Below, piece by piece: positions 22,266 to 30,134 of a stretch of DNA of 64,000 nucleotides (positions are counted from its first letter, which is position 1; the number at the start of each line of letters is the position of its first letter). A program made the translations under genes and the position numbers. The DNA is taken from positions 2,418,001 to 2,482,000 of the forward strand of contig JAFLBI010000001.1 in the NCBI GenBank assembly GCA_017303835.1. The letters are read 5' to 3'. The notes below the pieces were generated by a model, which was not told where the DNA came from, searched no databases, and saw nothing but the letters and a program-made list of their open reading frames with translations. The stretch is from Chitinophagales bacterium. GTDB taxonomy: Bacteria > Bacteroidota > Bacteroidia > Chitinophagales > Chitinophagaceae.

Positions 22266-24473
22266 CTAATCAAGTATTCTCTCAAAGATTCCTAAGACTC
22301 TAAAGTTTAGTAGGTCGTCTTCATTTAAATAGATATCTGTATAGTTTTCAGACGTCGAAAGAGGTTTTAATGTTATCGTTTCATGTTTCCATCCGTCTTC
22401 AGACACGCTTTTTTTACTGTGATATTCCTTAACTGTGTAACCAGACCCAAAATCAGCATCATGAATATTTGTTGCTTCAACTAAAACAATTTTTCCTTCT
22501 CTTGAGCCACCTTCATATTTCTTAAATAAACAAAATGAGCCATTTGGAATCAATTTATTCATAGATTCTCCAAGCACCTGACATACAAAGTATTCTTTTT
22601 TTGCTGTTATATTTTTGGGTAATTCAATCCACTTTATCTCTTCTTGTTTTTGAAGCTCACTAAATTGACCAGCAGCAACTTTAATGTCTATTAATGGAAC
22701 AGCATTTACAAAAGGCTTAACCTTGTCAAAAGGAAGTATTCGAAAAGAAAGCGCTGGTTTATATGATTGAATATGACGTTTTAAATATGAGCTCATATTC
22801 GTATTACAAGCATAAATGTAAGTGCCTCTTATTCCTCTATACATTATTGTCTTATAGACATTTATAATGTATTTCTTCAACTCATCTTCGTTTGCGCCGA
22901 TTTTGCCGTATTTATCAAAATATTTTTTTGGATCAATTACAATCTTGTTAAGCAGAGGATCATAATCAATTTCTGATCCAAAGATGATGCCTGCATAGTT
23001 AAGATCATATCCTTGAGTTGTATGAATACATCCTATTTCATTAAAGGCATTAGCGGAATTTACCCAATCTATATTTGTAGAGTTCCATTTAAACTTCAGC
23101 CCGTCAAAATCAAAATCTGTAACATCGGGCGTAGGTTTAGGTTTTCGCTTGGGATCAGAAAGCCACTCCCAAGCATAACCTGCAATCATTCTACATAAGC
23201 CATATTCGTTTTCCTTTTCACTTAGTTTCGCATGCATTTCTTTAAAAGAGTCAAAAACATAAAGGTCATATCCTCTGGGAGAAAAAATATTTGTTTTTGC
23301 TCTTGTGTGTAAAAGGTCATCTACGAAAGATATGTAATTATTGCTATCATCACCTTTAACCCTCATCTGAGATGTTAGCTGAATCTTTAAGCTTTTATGA
23401 TTAGATAAAAGCTTCATAAAATCCTTTTCATTAACATCCGAAGGCTTAACAGATTGCGTTTTATCATAAAAGAATATTTGATTTTTACTATTTGCAAGTA
23501 TCCAATCAAGTTCGGTGCCATTATCTCCCAAGCCAAGCTTTTTATTGTTATTCTTAAATGCACCGCGCCATGAAATATTTTTATATTGCCTAAGCCTGTG
23601 CGCTTCATCTACTATTAGTAAATCGTATTTCTCCTTTTGTTTAAATGTTTCAGCCGGACTAATAACCATTGAGGCCTTTAATCCTGGAATGTTACTAAAA
23701 ACGTTTTGTAGAGTGGTTCTTAGTGAGGACATTGCAATAACTAATGCTATCCGTGCCTTAGGATATTTCTTACGAAATAGCTTAACGTAATTAAGTTCGA
23801 GTAGTTCTTTCTCGTTTGTGTCATCATTGTTTTCTTCAGGGTCTGAGCTTAATAATTTAATTAAGTATGAAGCAAGAATTGTTTTACCAGTTCCAGCGCT
23901 ACCACTAATAAATATTTGATTTGTATCTCTTTTTGTCAATCCCTTAAGTATTTCTAAGGCTGAATTATACTGGTCCTCATTCAGTGTCTTATAAGGTGAG
24001 TATTTAAACAACTCGCTGTTCTCTATTTCAGCTAAAGTTTTACTTACAACTCTTTTTTGCAATAGCTTCTTCCAAACTTCTTTGAATAGGCTCTGGTATA
24101 AGTCTTGTTGATAGTAATTATGGTTAATTAACCCATGGTTTCCATTTTGTAATTTATAGGTTCCTTCTGCTGTTAGATATTGTATAAGACTTGATTCTAA
24201 ATCAAGTGTTGCTGACTTATTAAACTTATCTGAGCTAATAATTGAAACCTTGTTTAGTTTGAGGCGCTGAGGGTTTGATAAATGATTCTTGAATCGACTA
24301 GAAGCATTGGTAGATTCACCTACATATGCAATTTTTTCACCTCGGTTTTGAATGAAATAAACTAGCGGCCACTGATTTTTTACCCAAGGATTTTGTTCGA
24401 TTTTGGCTAGGCCCGAAATACTAAAATCATATTCCTCTGATATTTCTACAGCAAGATCAAAGCTGATACTCAT
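22266..24473 (-). CDS. GIY-YIG nuclease / DUF2075 (Schlafen group 3-like) helicase / LexA-type S24 peptidase fusion
   Basis: 735 residues in three parts. Residues about 35-115: GIY-YIG fold (LVYFIQ, AYVGES, Arg60, catalytic-type Glu93). Residues about 160-580: DUF2075 helicase with Walker A GSAGTGKT (191-198), Walker B LLIVDEAH (285-292), QLTSQMR (365-371), HTTQGYDLNYAGIIFG (484-499) and VYKTIMYRGIRGTYIYAC. Residues about 590-735: LexA/UmuD-like S24 domain with VAAG (A601|G602) cleavage site, GESM Ser637 and YTVKEY Lys682. Start overlaps the MazG-like stop by ATGA. The gene is visibly AT-richer than its surroundings, suggesting recent transfer. The likely role is nucleic-acid surveillance or phage defence, with damage- or RecA-linked self-cleavage; this is inference. 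No HTH is present. Confidence 0.88.
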   Translation of the reverse strand: MSISFDLAVEISEEYDFSISGLAKIEQNPWVKNQWPLVYFIQNRGEKIAYVGESTNASSRFKNHLSNPQRLKLNKVSIISSDKFNKSATLDLESSLIQYLTAEGTYKLQNGNHGLINHNYYQQDLYQSLFKEVWKKLLQKRVVSKTLAEIENSELFKYSPYKTLNEDQYNSALEILKGLTKRDTNQIFISGSAGTGKTILASYLIKLLSSDPEENNDDTNEKELLELNYVKLFRKKYPKARIALVIAMSSLRTTLQNVFSNIPGLKASMVISPAETFKQKEKYDLLIVDEAHRLRQYKNISWRGAFKNNNKKLGLGDNGTELDWILANSKNQIFFYDKTQSVKPSDVNEKDFMKLLSNHKSLKIQLTSQMRVKGDDSNNYISFVDDLLHTRAKTNIFSPRGYDLYVFDSFKEMHAKLSEKENEYGLCRMIAGYAWEWLSDPKRKPKPTPDVTDFDFDGLKFKWNSTNIDWVNSANAFNEIGCIHTTQGYDLNYAGIIFGSEIDYDPLLNKIVIDPKKYFDKYGKIGANEDELKKYIINVYKTIMYRGIRGTYIYACNTNMSSYLKRHIQSYKPALSFRILPFDKVKPFVNAVPLIDIKVAAGQFSELQKQEEIKWIELPKNITAKKEYFVCQVLGESMNKLIPNGSFCLFKKYEGGSREGKIVLVEATNIHDADFGSGYTVKEYHSKKSVSEDGWKHETITLKPLSTSENYTDIYLNEDDLLNFRVLGIFERILD

Positions 24474-24790
24474 AGCTCGTTGTATTTTTTCGCTGTACCT
24501 TTTGCTTTTTCAATAGGATATTTTTCTGAATTCTTTTTAATCTTTTCAAGAATTATTTCTTTAACATCAAACTTATATTTTTCTGCCAAAAGAAAAGCAA
24601 AAGCAAAAATATCTGCTAGCTCTTCTTTTACCTTTTCGGCATTTGCATCATATGGACTTTTCCATAAAAATAGTTCTAAAAGCTCACCGGCCTCTATATT
24701 AATAGCGATTGCAAGATCTTTTGGATTGTGAAACTGTTCCCAATCCCTTTCGTTTCTAAACCTTATTAAATTATCAATTATCTCCTTCAT
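24470..24790 (-). CDS. MazG-like nucleotide pyrophosphohydrolase
   Basis: 106 residues, all-helical. Metal-binding motifs are EAGELLELF and KEELADIFAFAFLLAEKYKFD, the EExxE...EExxD signature of MazG-like and dCTPase-type enzymes that hydrolyse (d)NTPs to monophosphates. Its ending KGTAKKYNEL is common to small house-cleaning members. It is the first gene of a two-gene leftward operon, overlapping the GIY-YIG/helicase gene by 4 bp. It shares that gene's AT-rich composition. Its partnership suggests nucleotide-pool manipulation in a defence or stress module (inference). Confidence 0.88.
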   Translation of the reverse strand: MKEIIDNLIRFRNERDWEQFHNPKDLAIAINIEAGELLELFLWKSPYDANAEKVKEELADIFAFAFLLAEKYKFDVKEIILEKIKKNSEKYPIEKAKGTAKKYNEL

Positions 24791-25101
24791 GATTTACAAT
24801 TTAAACTCTTCAATAGAGAAATTAACTGAATTAAATGGACGTTATTAAAAGTACCGAAATTAATTTTTAACCTTCCTCACAATTACTAAAAGTTTTATCC
24901 GTAGCTCGTCCAAATAGGTTAAATAATTACTCTGAATCACTTTGTGTTATTGTAATTAGAATTCAAATCACTAAATTCATCCATCAGCTGCTGCGCCCGT
25001 CTTGTGATCAAGAATGCTGTAACGTGTTTCTCACCAAAAACACTGCTATGTAAACAGCATCGGGCTTACAGCCCACCACCAACACCGCGCGTATTGGCGC
25101 C
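24791..25101. other. Intergenic, AT-rich edge of the accessory segment
   Basis: Holds the upstream region of the MazG-like operon (leftward) and of the DUF418 gene (rightward). Composition changes from AT-rich to host-like at about 24975. GGGCTTACAGCCC forms a small hairpin at 25062-25074. An in-frame ATG-TAA pair lies at 25048-25053 ahead of DUF418. I found no copy of the tRNA-Phe 3' end and no integrase. Confidence 0.5.
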
Positions 25102-26343
25102 ATGGATACCATTCGAGGTATCGCCTTGTTTGGCATTCTCTTAATGAACATTATTGGTTTTGGTTTATACAAAGCCTATTTCGACCCCACCAATAACGGT
25201 GGTTCCACCGGCTGGAGTCTCAACGTATGGTGGATGAATATGCTGTTTTTTGAAGGCACCATGCGTGGCATGTTTTCCATGTTATTCGGTGCAGGTATTC
25301 TCTTGTTTACCGGCAGGGCCACCGGCGGCACACAGGAATCTGTAACCGATACCTTTTTTCGCCGCCTGCTCTGGATGATTCTGTTTGGCGTGATCCATTG
25401 TTACCTCTTACTCTGGGATGGGGAGATTCTCTATACCTATGGCATCGTAGGTATGTTTGCCTTTAGTTTTCGTCACCTGAAACCGGGTAAACTCATCGTG
25501 GGTGCGGCTTGTATATTGATGGTGTCAACATCTTTCAGCGTAGTAGATTATGTTGATCATAAAGAAGCATACACGCAAGGAACAGCAGCGCGCGCCAAAC
25601 GTGCCAAGGGTTTGGTATTGAATACAAAAGACACAGAAGCCATTGCCAAATGGAATGGCATAGAGAAACAAGAAAAATATTCACCGCAGCAAGTACAGGA
25701 GGAGATCAAGGCACGCAGTAAAGATTACTGGAGCATTGTACAACACAAGCTGCCGGAAAATGTATACATGCAAACACATTTTCTATACTTCATCAATTTC
25801 TGGGATACGCTTGCTATGATGTTGTGGGGCATGGCCTTTTTTAAATGGGGCATATTGAAAGCGGAGAAATCGCGCCGCTTTTACTTGCTCATGGCATTAT
25901 TCGGTTATGGTATTGGCATAACGATTAACTATTTCGAAACTGCGCATATTGTAGAACAACAATTCAGCATCTTGTCTTTCTACAGAAGTTTTATGAGCTA
26001 TCAGTTTGGTCGCGTGCCTACTACTTGCGGACATATTGCCTTGATCATGCTCTTTGTGCAATCCGGCATATTGCCCTGGCTGCGCAAAGCTTTAGCGGCA
26101 GTGGGACAAATGGCTTTCAGTAATTACATCATGCATTCGCTGATCTGCAATTTTATTTTTCTGGGTTATGGTTTGTCGATGTACGGCAAGCTGCAGCGTT
26201 ATGAATTGTATTATATCGTAGCGGGTATCTGGTTGTTTCAACTAATTGCAAGTCCTATCTGGTTGCATTATTTCAGGTTTGGTCCGCTGGAATGGATGTG
26301 GCGTAGTTTAACCTATTGGCAGCGCCAGCCGTTTAGGAAGTGA
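25102..26343 (+). CDS. DUF418 (YeiB-like) membrane protein
   Basis: 413 residues with about ten hydrophobic segments. MDTIRGIALFGILLMNIIGF is the characteristic DUF418 N-terminal block (usually preceded by about ten residues with an Arg-Ile pair). MFSMLFGAGILLF, RRLLWMILFGVIHCYLLLWDGEIL and the C-terminal GQMAFSNYIMHSLICNFIFLGYG and GPLEWMWRSLTY complete it. The frame continues upstream of 25102 in family-like sequence (TNTARIGAMD) to an ATG at 25048 whose second codon is a TAA stop. The 3' end (last 23 bp) is duplicated at 26906-26928. Function of the family is unknown; transport is often assumed. Confidence 0.85.
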   Translation: MDTIRGIALFGILLMNIIGFGLYKAYFDPTNNGGSTGWSLNVWWMNMLFFEGTMRGMFSMLFGAGILLFTGRATGGTQESVTDTFFRRLLWMILFGVIHCYLLLWDGEILYTYGIVGMFAFSFRHLKPGKLIVGAACILMVSTSFSVVDYVDHKEAYTQGTAARAKRAKGLVLNTKDTEAIAKWNGIEKQEKYSPQQVQEEIKARSKDYWSIVQHKLPENVYMQTHFLYFINFWDTLAMMLWGMAFFKWGILKAEKSRRFYLLMALFGYGIGITINYFETAHIVEQQFSILSFYRSFMSYQFGRVPTTCGHIALIMLFVQSGILPWLRKALAAVGQMAFSNYIMHSLICNFIFLGYGLSMYGKLQRYELYYIVAGIWLFQLIASPIWLHYFRFGPLEWMWRSLTYWQRQPFRK

Positions 26344-26359
26344 ATAATTATTGTTGATT

Positions 26360-26618
26360 TTCAATTGTCAATTGGTTATTTGAGATTGCTGATTTGAGAT
26401 TTGACATTGAAGCTGATTTTTTGCTTAAACGCAAAGGCCCACCTACGCTAAAGCTTCGGTGGACAAGCACAAAGACGCAAAGGTTCGCGAGGAGGATTAT
26501 TTGGTATTGCGAATTTGAGATTTGACATTTCTCTAGAAAGAATTTACCGCAGAGCGGCAGAGTCAAAAGAGTTGGCGCAGAGAATAATCATTCGAGATTT
26601 CAAATTTGAGATTTGACA
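26360..26618 (+). repeat. Dispersed repeat family R1, copy 3
   Basis: Direct orientation as at 6530-6682: TGATTTTTTGCTTAAACGC, CCCACC-TACGCTAAAGCTTC-GGTGG hairpin, TTCGCGAGGA, AATTTACCGCAGAG, GAGTTGGCGCAGAG and TTTGAGATTTGACATT. Confidence 0.75.
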
Positions 26619-26711
26619 TTGGCTTCGCACTGCTTTATGTTCTCTGCTTTAAGCACATACGACACACTTGTGAATGCTTGCAATCGCTCAGGCCGCAGGG
26701 ACTGGTATTCA
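26612..26711 (+). repeat. Dispersed repeat family R4, short copy
   Basis: TTGGCTTCGCACTGCTTT, TCTCTGCTTTAAGCAC, GCTTGCAATCGCTCAGGCC and GCAGGGACTGGTATT. A longer copy with about 105 bp of extra sequence is at 29741-29950. Confidence 0.7.
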
Positions 26712-26824
26712 TTGGAGAAGTATAATAAAATCTCTAACTGCTAATCAACCTCTGAGAGCTTGGAACAGCCGAGTTTTATACTGTTGCCGTTCACCACAGT
26801 AGTAGCGCTGCTGATAGCAAGGTC

Positions 26825-26893
26825 CACTTCGCTGGCCGTACATCAGCGAAGTGTCTCCTTCTTTGGTACTTTCTTGGAGAAGCAAGAAAGTAC
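26825..26893. repeat. Pair of perfect hairpins
   Basis: CACTTCGCTG (26825-26834) with CAGCGAAGTG (26844-26853), and GTACTTTCTTG (26866-26876) with CAAGAAAGTAC (26883-26893). The second resembles a TACTTTCTTGG...AAGAAAGTA hairpin that I recall as common in intergenic DNA of Bacteroidota. Confidence 0.8.
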
Positions 26894-26984
26894 AGATAAA
26901 CAGCAAGCGCCAGCCGTTTAGGAAGTGATTGATGATTGACTATTGTTAATTGGTTATTTGAGATTTCGAATTTGAAATTTCTAT

Positions 26985-27092
26985 ATAATATTTTACCGCA
27001 GAGGGGCAGAGTCAAAAGAGTTGGCGCAGAGTGTGTCTTGAAGTAGCTCTGCGTAGCCTCAGCGCTCGCTGCGTCTCCGCAGTGAAATCAAT
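26985..27092 (+). repeat. Dispersed repeat family R3, copy 2
   Basis: ATTTTACCGCAGAGGGGCAG, GAGTTGGCGCAGAG, CTCTGCGTAGCCTCAGCG and CTCCGCAGTGAAAT, parallel to 7012-7102, again with terminal inverted ACCGC/GCAGT-type ends. It is followed by R5 words at 27083-27150. Confidence 0.65.
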
Positions 27093-27182
27093 AACCATCA
27101 ACCATGGTCTATCAGCCTATTCCTCCAAAGACTAAAGGCAAAAGACCAAAGACCTATTAGCCTTGTATCCAGTCTTAGACGA

Positions 27183-27360
27183 GGTGAAACCTTTAGAGAA
27201 CAGAGGAACAATAGAACAGAGGAACAAGGAACGCTCAGCATATAGAAGTTAGAAGCTAGTAGCCAGCTTTTCTCGCAAGGCGCGCAAGGATTTTTTTTAG
27301 CACGCAAGTTTTTTATGAAGATCATTGCGTGCCTGATATCCTGGCGAGCTTAGCGTGAAA
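27183..27360 (+). repeat. Dispersed repeat family R2, copy 2
   Basis: Matches 6809-6971 (AGCTTTTCTCGCAAGGCGCG, TTTTTTAGCACGCAAG, GATATCCTGGCGAGCTTAGC). A further R5 block follows at 27440-27500. No gene is seen from 26344 to 27605. Confidence 0.75.
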
Positions 27361-27605
27361 CACCTATAGAGCAAAGGAATAATAGAACAGGGAACAGAAG
27401 AAGGAGTAATGAAAGCCGAGAATAGAAAACGAATAATTTCAGTAACCATCAACTAGTAGCTAATAGCCATCAACCATGGTCTATTAGCCTTGAACTATAT
27501 GCCCTTTGCAGTAATCCTACTACAAGCTATCCAAGCATTCTACCACAAGTCTTTCTTTTGGAATAGAGGAGTTTTGAGTATTCAATATCATCAAAAACCA
27601 GTTGT

Positions 27606-27716
27606 ATGAAAAACCTAGTATTTGTTGTGTTGGTAGCACTGCTATTTGCCTCTTGTACTTCCAGCAGGCTGAGTTGCCCAACCATCAATAAACATTATTG
27701 GGCCAAGAATGGCTAA
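27606..27716 (+). CDS. Small lipoprotein, 36 residues (paralog 1)
   Basis: The frame reads MKNLVFVVLVALLFASC then TSSRLSCPTINKHYWAKNG and stop. It has a lipobox (LFASC, Cys17) and a 20-residue mature peptide with a second Cys. A paralog at 31937-32047 is 36 residues long and differs mostly by synonymous changes (CTA/TTA, GTG/GTA, ACT/ACA), which argues for selection on the protein. Both genes share upstream words GCAGTAATC(C/T)TACTAC and TCAATA(C/T)CATCAAAAACCA. It would be exported and lipid-anchored; function unknown. Confidence 0.75.
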   Translation: MKNLVFVVLVALLFASCTSSRLSCPTINKHYWAKNG

Positions 27717-27761
27717 TATGGTCGGCAGTAATTGTTTCAGTAATTTGCTGAAAACAATCGC

Positions 27762-29663
27762 TTGAAGAAGATATTGCTATTACTGTGTCTGCTGGTGTCA
27801 GCAGCGTCTATCCATGCACAAGTTCGTTTGCAGACCGAGGTTTTGGTCATAGGTGGTGGCACCGGTGGAACAGCTGCGGGTGTTCAGGCTGCACGCATGG
27901 GTGCAAAAACCATTATTACAGAGCCAACAGTTTGGTTGGGCGGTATGATGACCGCCGCAGGTGTTTCTGCTATCGATGGTAACCACAATCTACCTTCCGG
28001 TTTATGGGCTGAATTTCGAAGCGCATTATACAAACATTATGGTGGCGCCAATAAAGTGGCAACAGGATGGGTAAGTAATACCTTGTTTGAACCGCATGTG
28101 GGTGATAGTATCTGGAAAGCTTTTTGCAAAGGAGAGCAAACATTATCGGTTCTTTTTCAACATCGATTTATTCGTGTCATCAAAAAAGATAAGCAGGTAA
28201 CAGGTGCTGTATTTATGGATATGCAATCCGGTAAAACAGTCACCATTCAAGCTAAGCAAGTAATTGATGCAACTGAGCTGGGTGATGTATTTGCCAATGC
28301 AGGTGTGTTGTTTGATGTGGGTATGGAAGCGAGTAAGCTTACCGGCGAGAAAGTAAATATTGCTGCATCAAATGATATTATACAGGATCTAACTTATGTA
28401 GGTGTGCTGAAGGATTATGGTCCCGGTGTGGATTGTACCATTGTGCAACCCAAGGGATTTGATCCGGCTGAGTTTGATGGTGCTTGTACGGATTATTATC
28501 AAAACACAGCTCGTGTAAAACCAAGCTGGGATGCAGCTAAGATGTTGAATTACGGAAAGCTGCCAAATAAAAAGTACATGCTTAATTGGCCTGCTTATGG
28601 TAATGACTATTACTTGAATTTGATTCATGTGCAGGATACGGCGCGTGAGCGAATGCTGGATGCCGCCAAACAACAAACCCTGCGGTTTATTTATTTCATT
28701 CAGCACACACTTGGTTATAAGCATCTCGGTTTGGCTGATGATGAGTTTCCTACAAAAGATAGGTTGGCACTAATACCCTATCATCGGGAGGGTAGGCGAG
28801 TTAAGGGACAAATACGATTTACCTTAAACGAATTAGCCGATCCTTATGGCGGCAAAGCTTTGTATAGAACTGCTGTTTCGGTAGGCGATTATCCTGTTGA
28901 TCAGCATCACCGGAAAAATCCGGATGCGCCACAACATTTGTCTTTTTATCCTGTGCCATCGTTTAGCGTGCCACTTGGTGCATTAATTCCTGAAGGTGTA
29001 AAGGGTTTAATTGTAGCGGAGAAAGGCATCAGTGTAAGTAATGCGGTAAATGGTGCTACCAGATTACAGCCATGTGTCTTGTTAACTGGTCAGGCGGCGG
29101 GTGTATTGGCTGCATTGGCGGTGAAACAGCAAAAAGATGCAGCCGGTGTTGCTGTGCGCGATGTGCAGGAGGCACTTATTAAAGCAAAAGCATATTTGTT
29201 GCCCTTCTATGATATCAAGCCCGATCATCCGCATTTTGCCGCTGCGCAAAGAATAGGTGTAACGGGAATCCTGCGTGGGAAGGGCATTCCCAATGCTTGG
29301 GCTAATCAAACCTGGTTATATCCGGATTCATTGGTACATGTACAGCGTTTGTTGGCATACATGAAACCCTTTACCGGCAATATTGCTGTGCCACAAGGGG
29401 AGTACTTAACTTGTAATGATGCTTTATCGATCATCAAAATCATCGCCCTCAGACATCTGAAACAAATGCGCAATAGCGAATGGCGTTTTGTGGATGATGC
29501 GCAATTACAACAGCAGTTAAACAAAGCTTGGTCAGACTGGGGCTTTGGTGTTTGGCAGGGACAAAATGCAATTACGAGAATACAGATGGCCAAGCTCCTG
29601 GATGCAACGGTAGATCCATTTCATTTAAAAGCAGTGAATCATTTAGGTGAGTGGATTGATTAG
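27762..29663 (+). CDS. Secreted FAD-dependent oxidoreductase (FAD_oxidored family)
   Basis: 633 residues with a signal peptide (MKKILLLLCLLVSAASIHAQ). The dinucleotide-binding motif VLVIGGGTGGTAAGVQAARMG follows at about residue 27, then TEPTVWLGGMMTAAGVSA typical of PF12831 proteins, a VIDATELGDVFANAGV block, and the C-terminal FAD motif GLIVAEKGISVSNAVNGATRLQPCVLLTGQAAG. The start codon is TTG at 27762; no ATG would keep the signal peptide, and a TAATTTG -7-like box lies at 27741. Homologs are often found with polysaccharide utilisation genes; substrate unknown. Confidence 0.87.
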   Translation: MKKILLLLCLLVSAASIHAQVRLQTEVLVIGGGTGGTAAGVQAARMGAKTIITEPTVWLGGMMTAAGVSAIDGNHNLPSGLWAEFRSALYKHYGGANKVATGWVSNTLFEPHVGDSIWKAFCKGEQTLSVLFQHRFIRVIKKDKQVTGAVFMDMQSGKTVTIQAKQVIDATELGDVFANAGVLFDVGMEASKLTGEKVNIAASNDIIQDLTYVGVLKDYGPGVDCTIVQPKGFDPAEFDGACTDYYQNTARVKPSWDAAKMLNYGKLPNKKYMLNWPAYGNDYYLNLIHVQDTARERMLDAAKQQTLRFIYFIQHTLGYKHLGLADDEFPTKDRLALIPYHREGRRVKGQIRFTLNELADPYGGKALYRTAVSVGDYPVDQHHRKNPDAPQHLSFYPVPSFSVPLGALIPEGVKGLIVAEKGISVSNAVNGATRLQPCVLLTGQAAGVLAALAVKQQKDAAGVAVRDVQEALIKAKAYLLPFYDIKPDHPHFAAAQRIGVTGILRGKGIPNAWANQTWLYPDSLVHVQRLLAYMKPFTGNIAVPQGEYLTCNDALSIIKIIALRHLKQMRNSEWRFVDDAQLQQQLNKAWSDWGFGVWQGQNAITRIQMAKLLDATVDPFHLKAVNHLGEWID

Positions 29664-29698
29664 TGCTTGGATGCATCTGCGATGATACAAGTGCTTGG

Positions 29699-29721
29699 AA
29701 TTTTTAGCTAAAGCGGAAATT
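29699..29721 (+). repeat. Small hairpin with GCTTTAGC-type loop
   Basis: AATTT (29699-29703) pairs with AAATT (29717-29721); on the minus strand the 13-nt loop reads CCGCTTTAGCTAA, close to the GAAGCTTTAGCGCA loop of the hairpin family. This is a weak member. Confidence 0.4.
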
Positions 29722-29740
29722 ATTTGAGATTTTGTATTTG

Positions 29741-29950
29741 TGATTTGAGATTGGCTTCGCACTGCTTTGGTTTCTCTGCTTTGAACACTTAAGACGTAAT
29801 TGTGCATGCTTGTTATCGCTCAGGCCGCTAGGCCTCGTCCCTGCTTCCGGTCTGCTTTGGCTGCTACCAACACCGCTTCGCGTTGTTTGGTTGACAATGC
29901 TGCGCTTGTCACCGCACCCAAAAAAGGCCCGTCCGCAGGGACTGGTATTA
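29741..29950 (+). repeat. Dispersed repeat family R4, long copy with internal insertion
   Basis: Aligns to 26612-26711 at both ends (TTGGCTTCGCACTGCTTT; GCAGGGACTGGTATT). About 105 bp are inserted after CGCTCAGGCCGC (29829-29932), bounded by TAGGCC and AAGGCC. The insert has hairpin arms ACCAA/TTGGT and GACAA/TTGTC. R5 words follow at 29985-30045. Nothing coding is seen in 29664-30134. Confidence 0.65.
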
Positions 29951-30134
29951 GACAGAAGATTTCAAATTATTTGACACTAACTAGTAACATATAACTATAA
30001 ACCATGGTCTATGGACCATCAACCATCAACCACCAACCAGAATTCAGTACATTCAATCTGCCATTGCTAACAATGAAATAATCTATTCACCTGCTTGTTC
30101 AGTTTAAATTGCAGAAACCCTAATCAACCCCCAT

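Larger units (their letters stand above)
26321..26928 (+). mobile_element. Composite repeat segment bounded by 23-bp direct repeats of the DUF418 3' end
   Basis: The last 23 bp of the DUF418 gene (26321-26343, beginning AGCGCCAGCC) recur exactly at 26906-26928, and the following AATTGGTTATTTGAGATT-type sequence also recurs. The intervening DNA contains repeat R1, repeat R4 and two perfect hairpins (CACTTCGCTG arms, 26825-26853; GTACTTTCTTG arms, 26866-26893). There is no transposase. It looks like a duplication or an inserted non-autonomous element. The DUF418 frame is intact in the left copy. Confidence 0.6.

Noticed and set aside
24975-25100. attR-like copy of the tRNA-Phe 3' end at the edge of the accessory segment
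   Set aside because: Only short CCCACCACC-type similarity; no match of the T-arm/acceptor sequence.
26091-26110. AAAGCTTTAGCG core inside the DUF418 gene
   Set aside because: It encodes the ordinary KALAA peptide and has only 4-bp arms; chance is likely.
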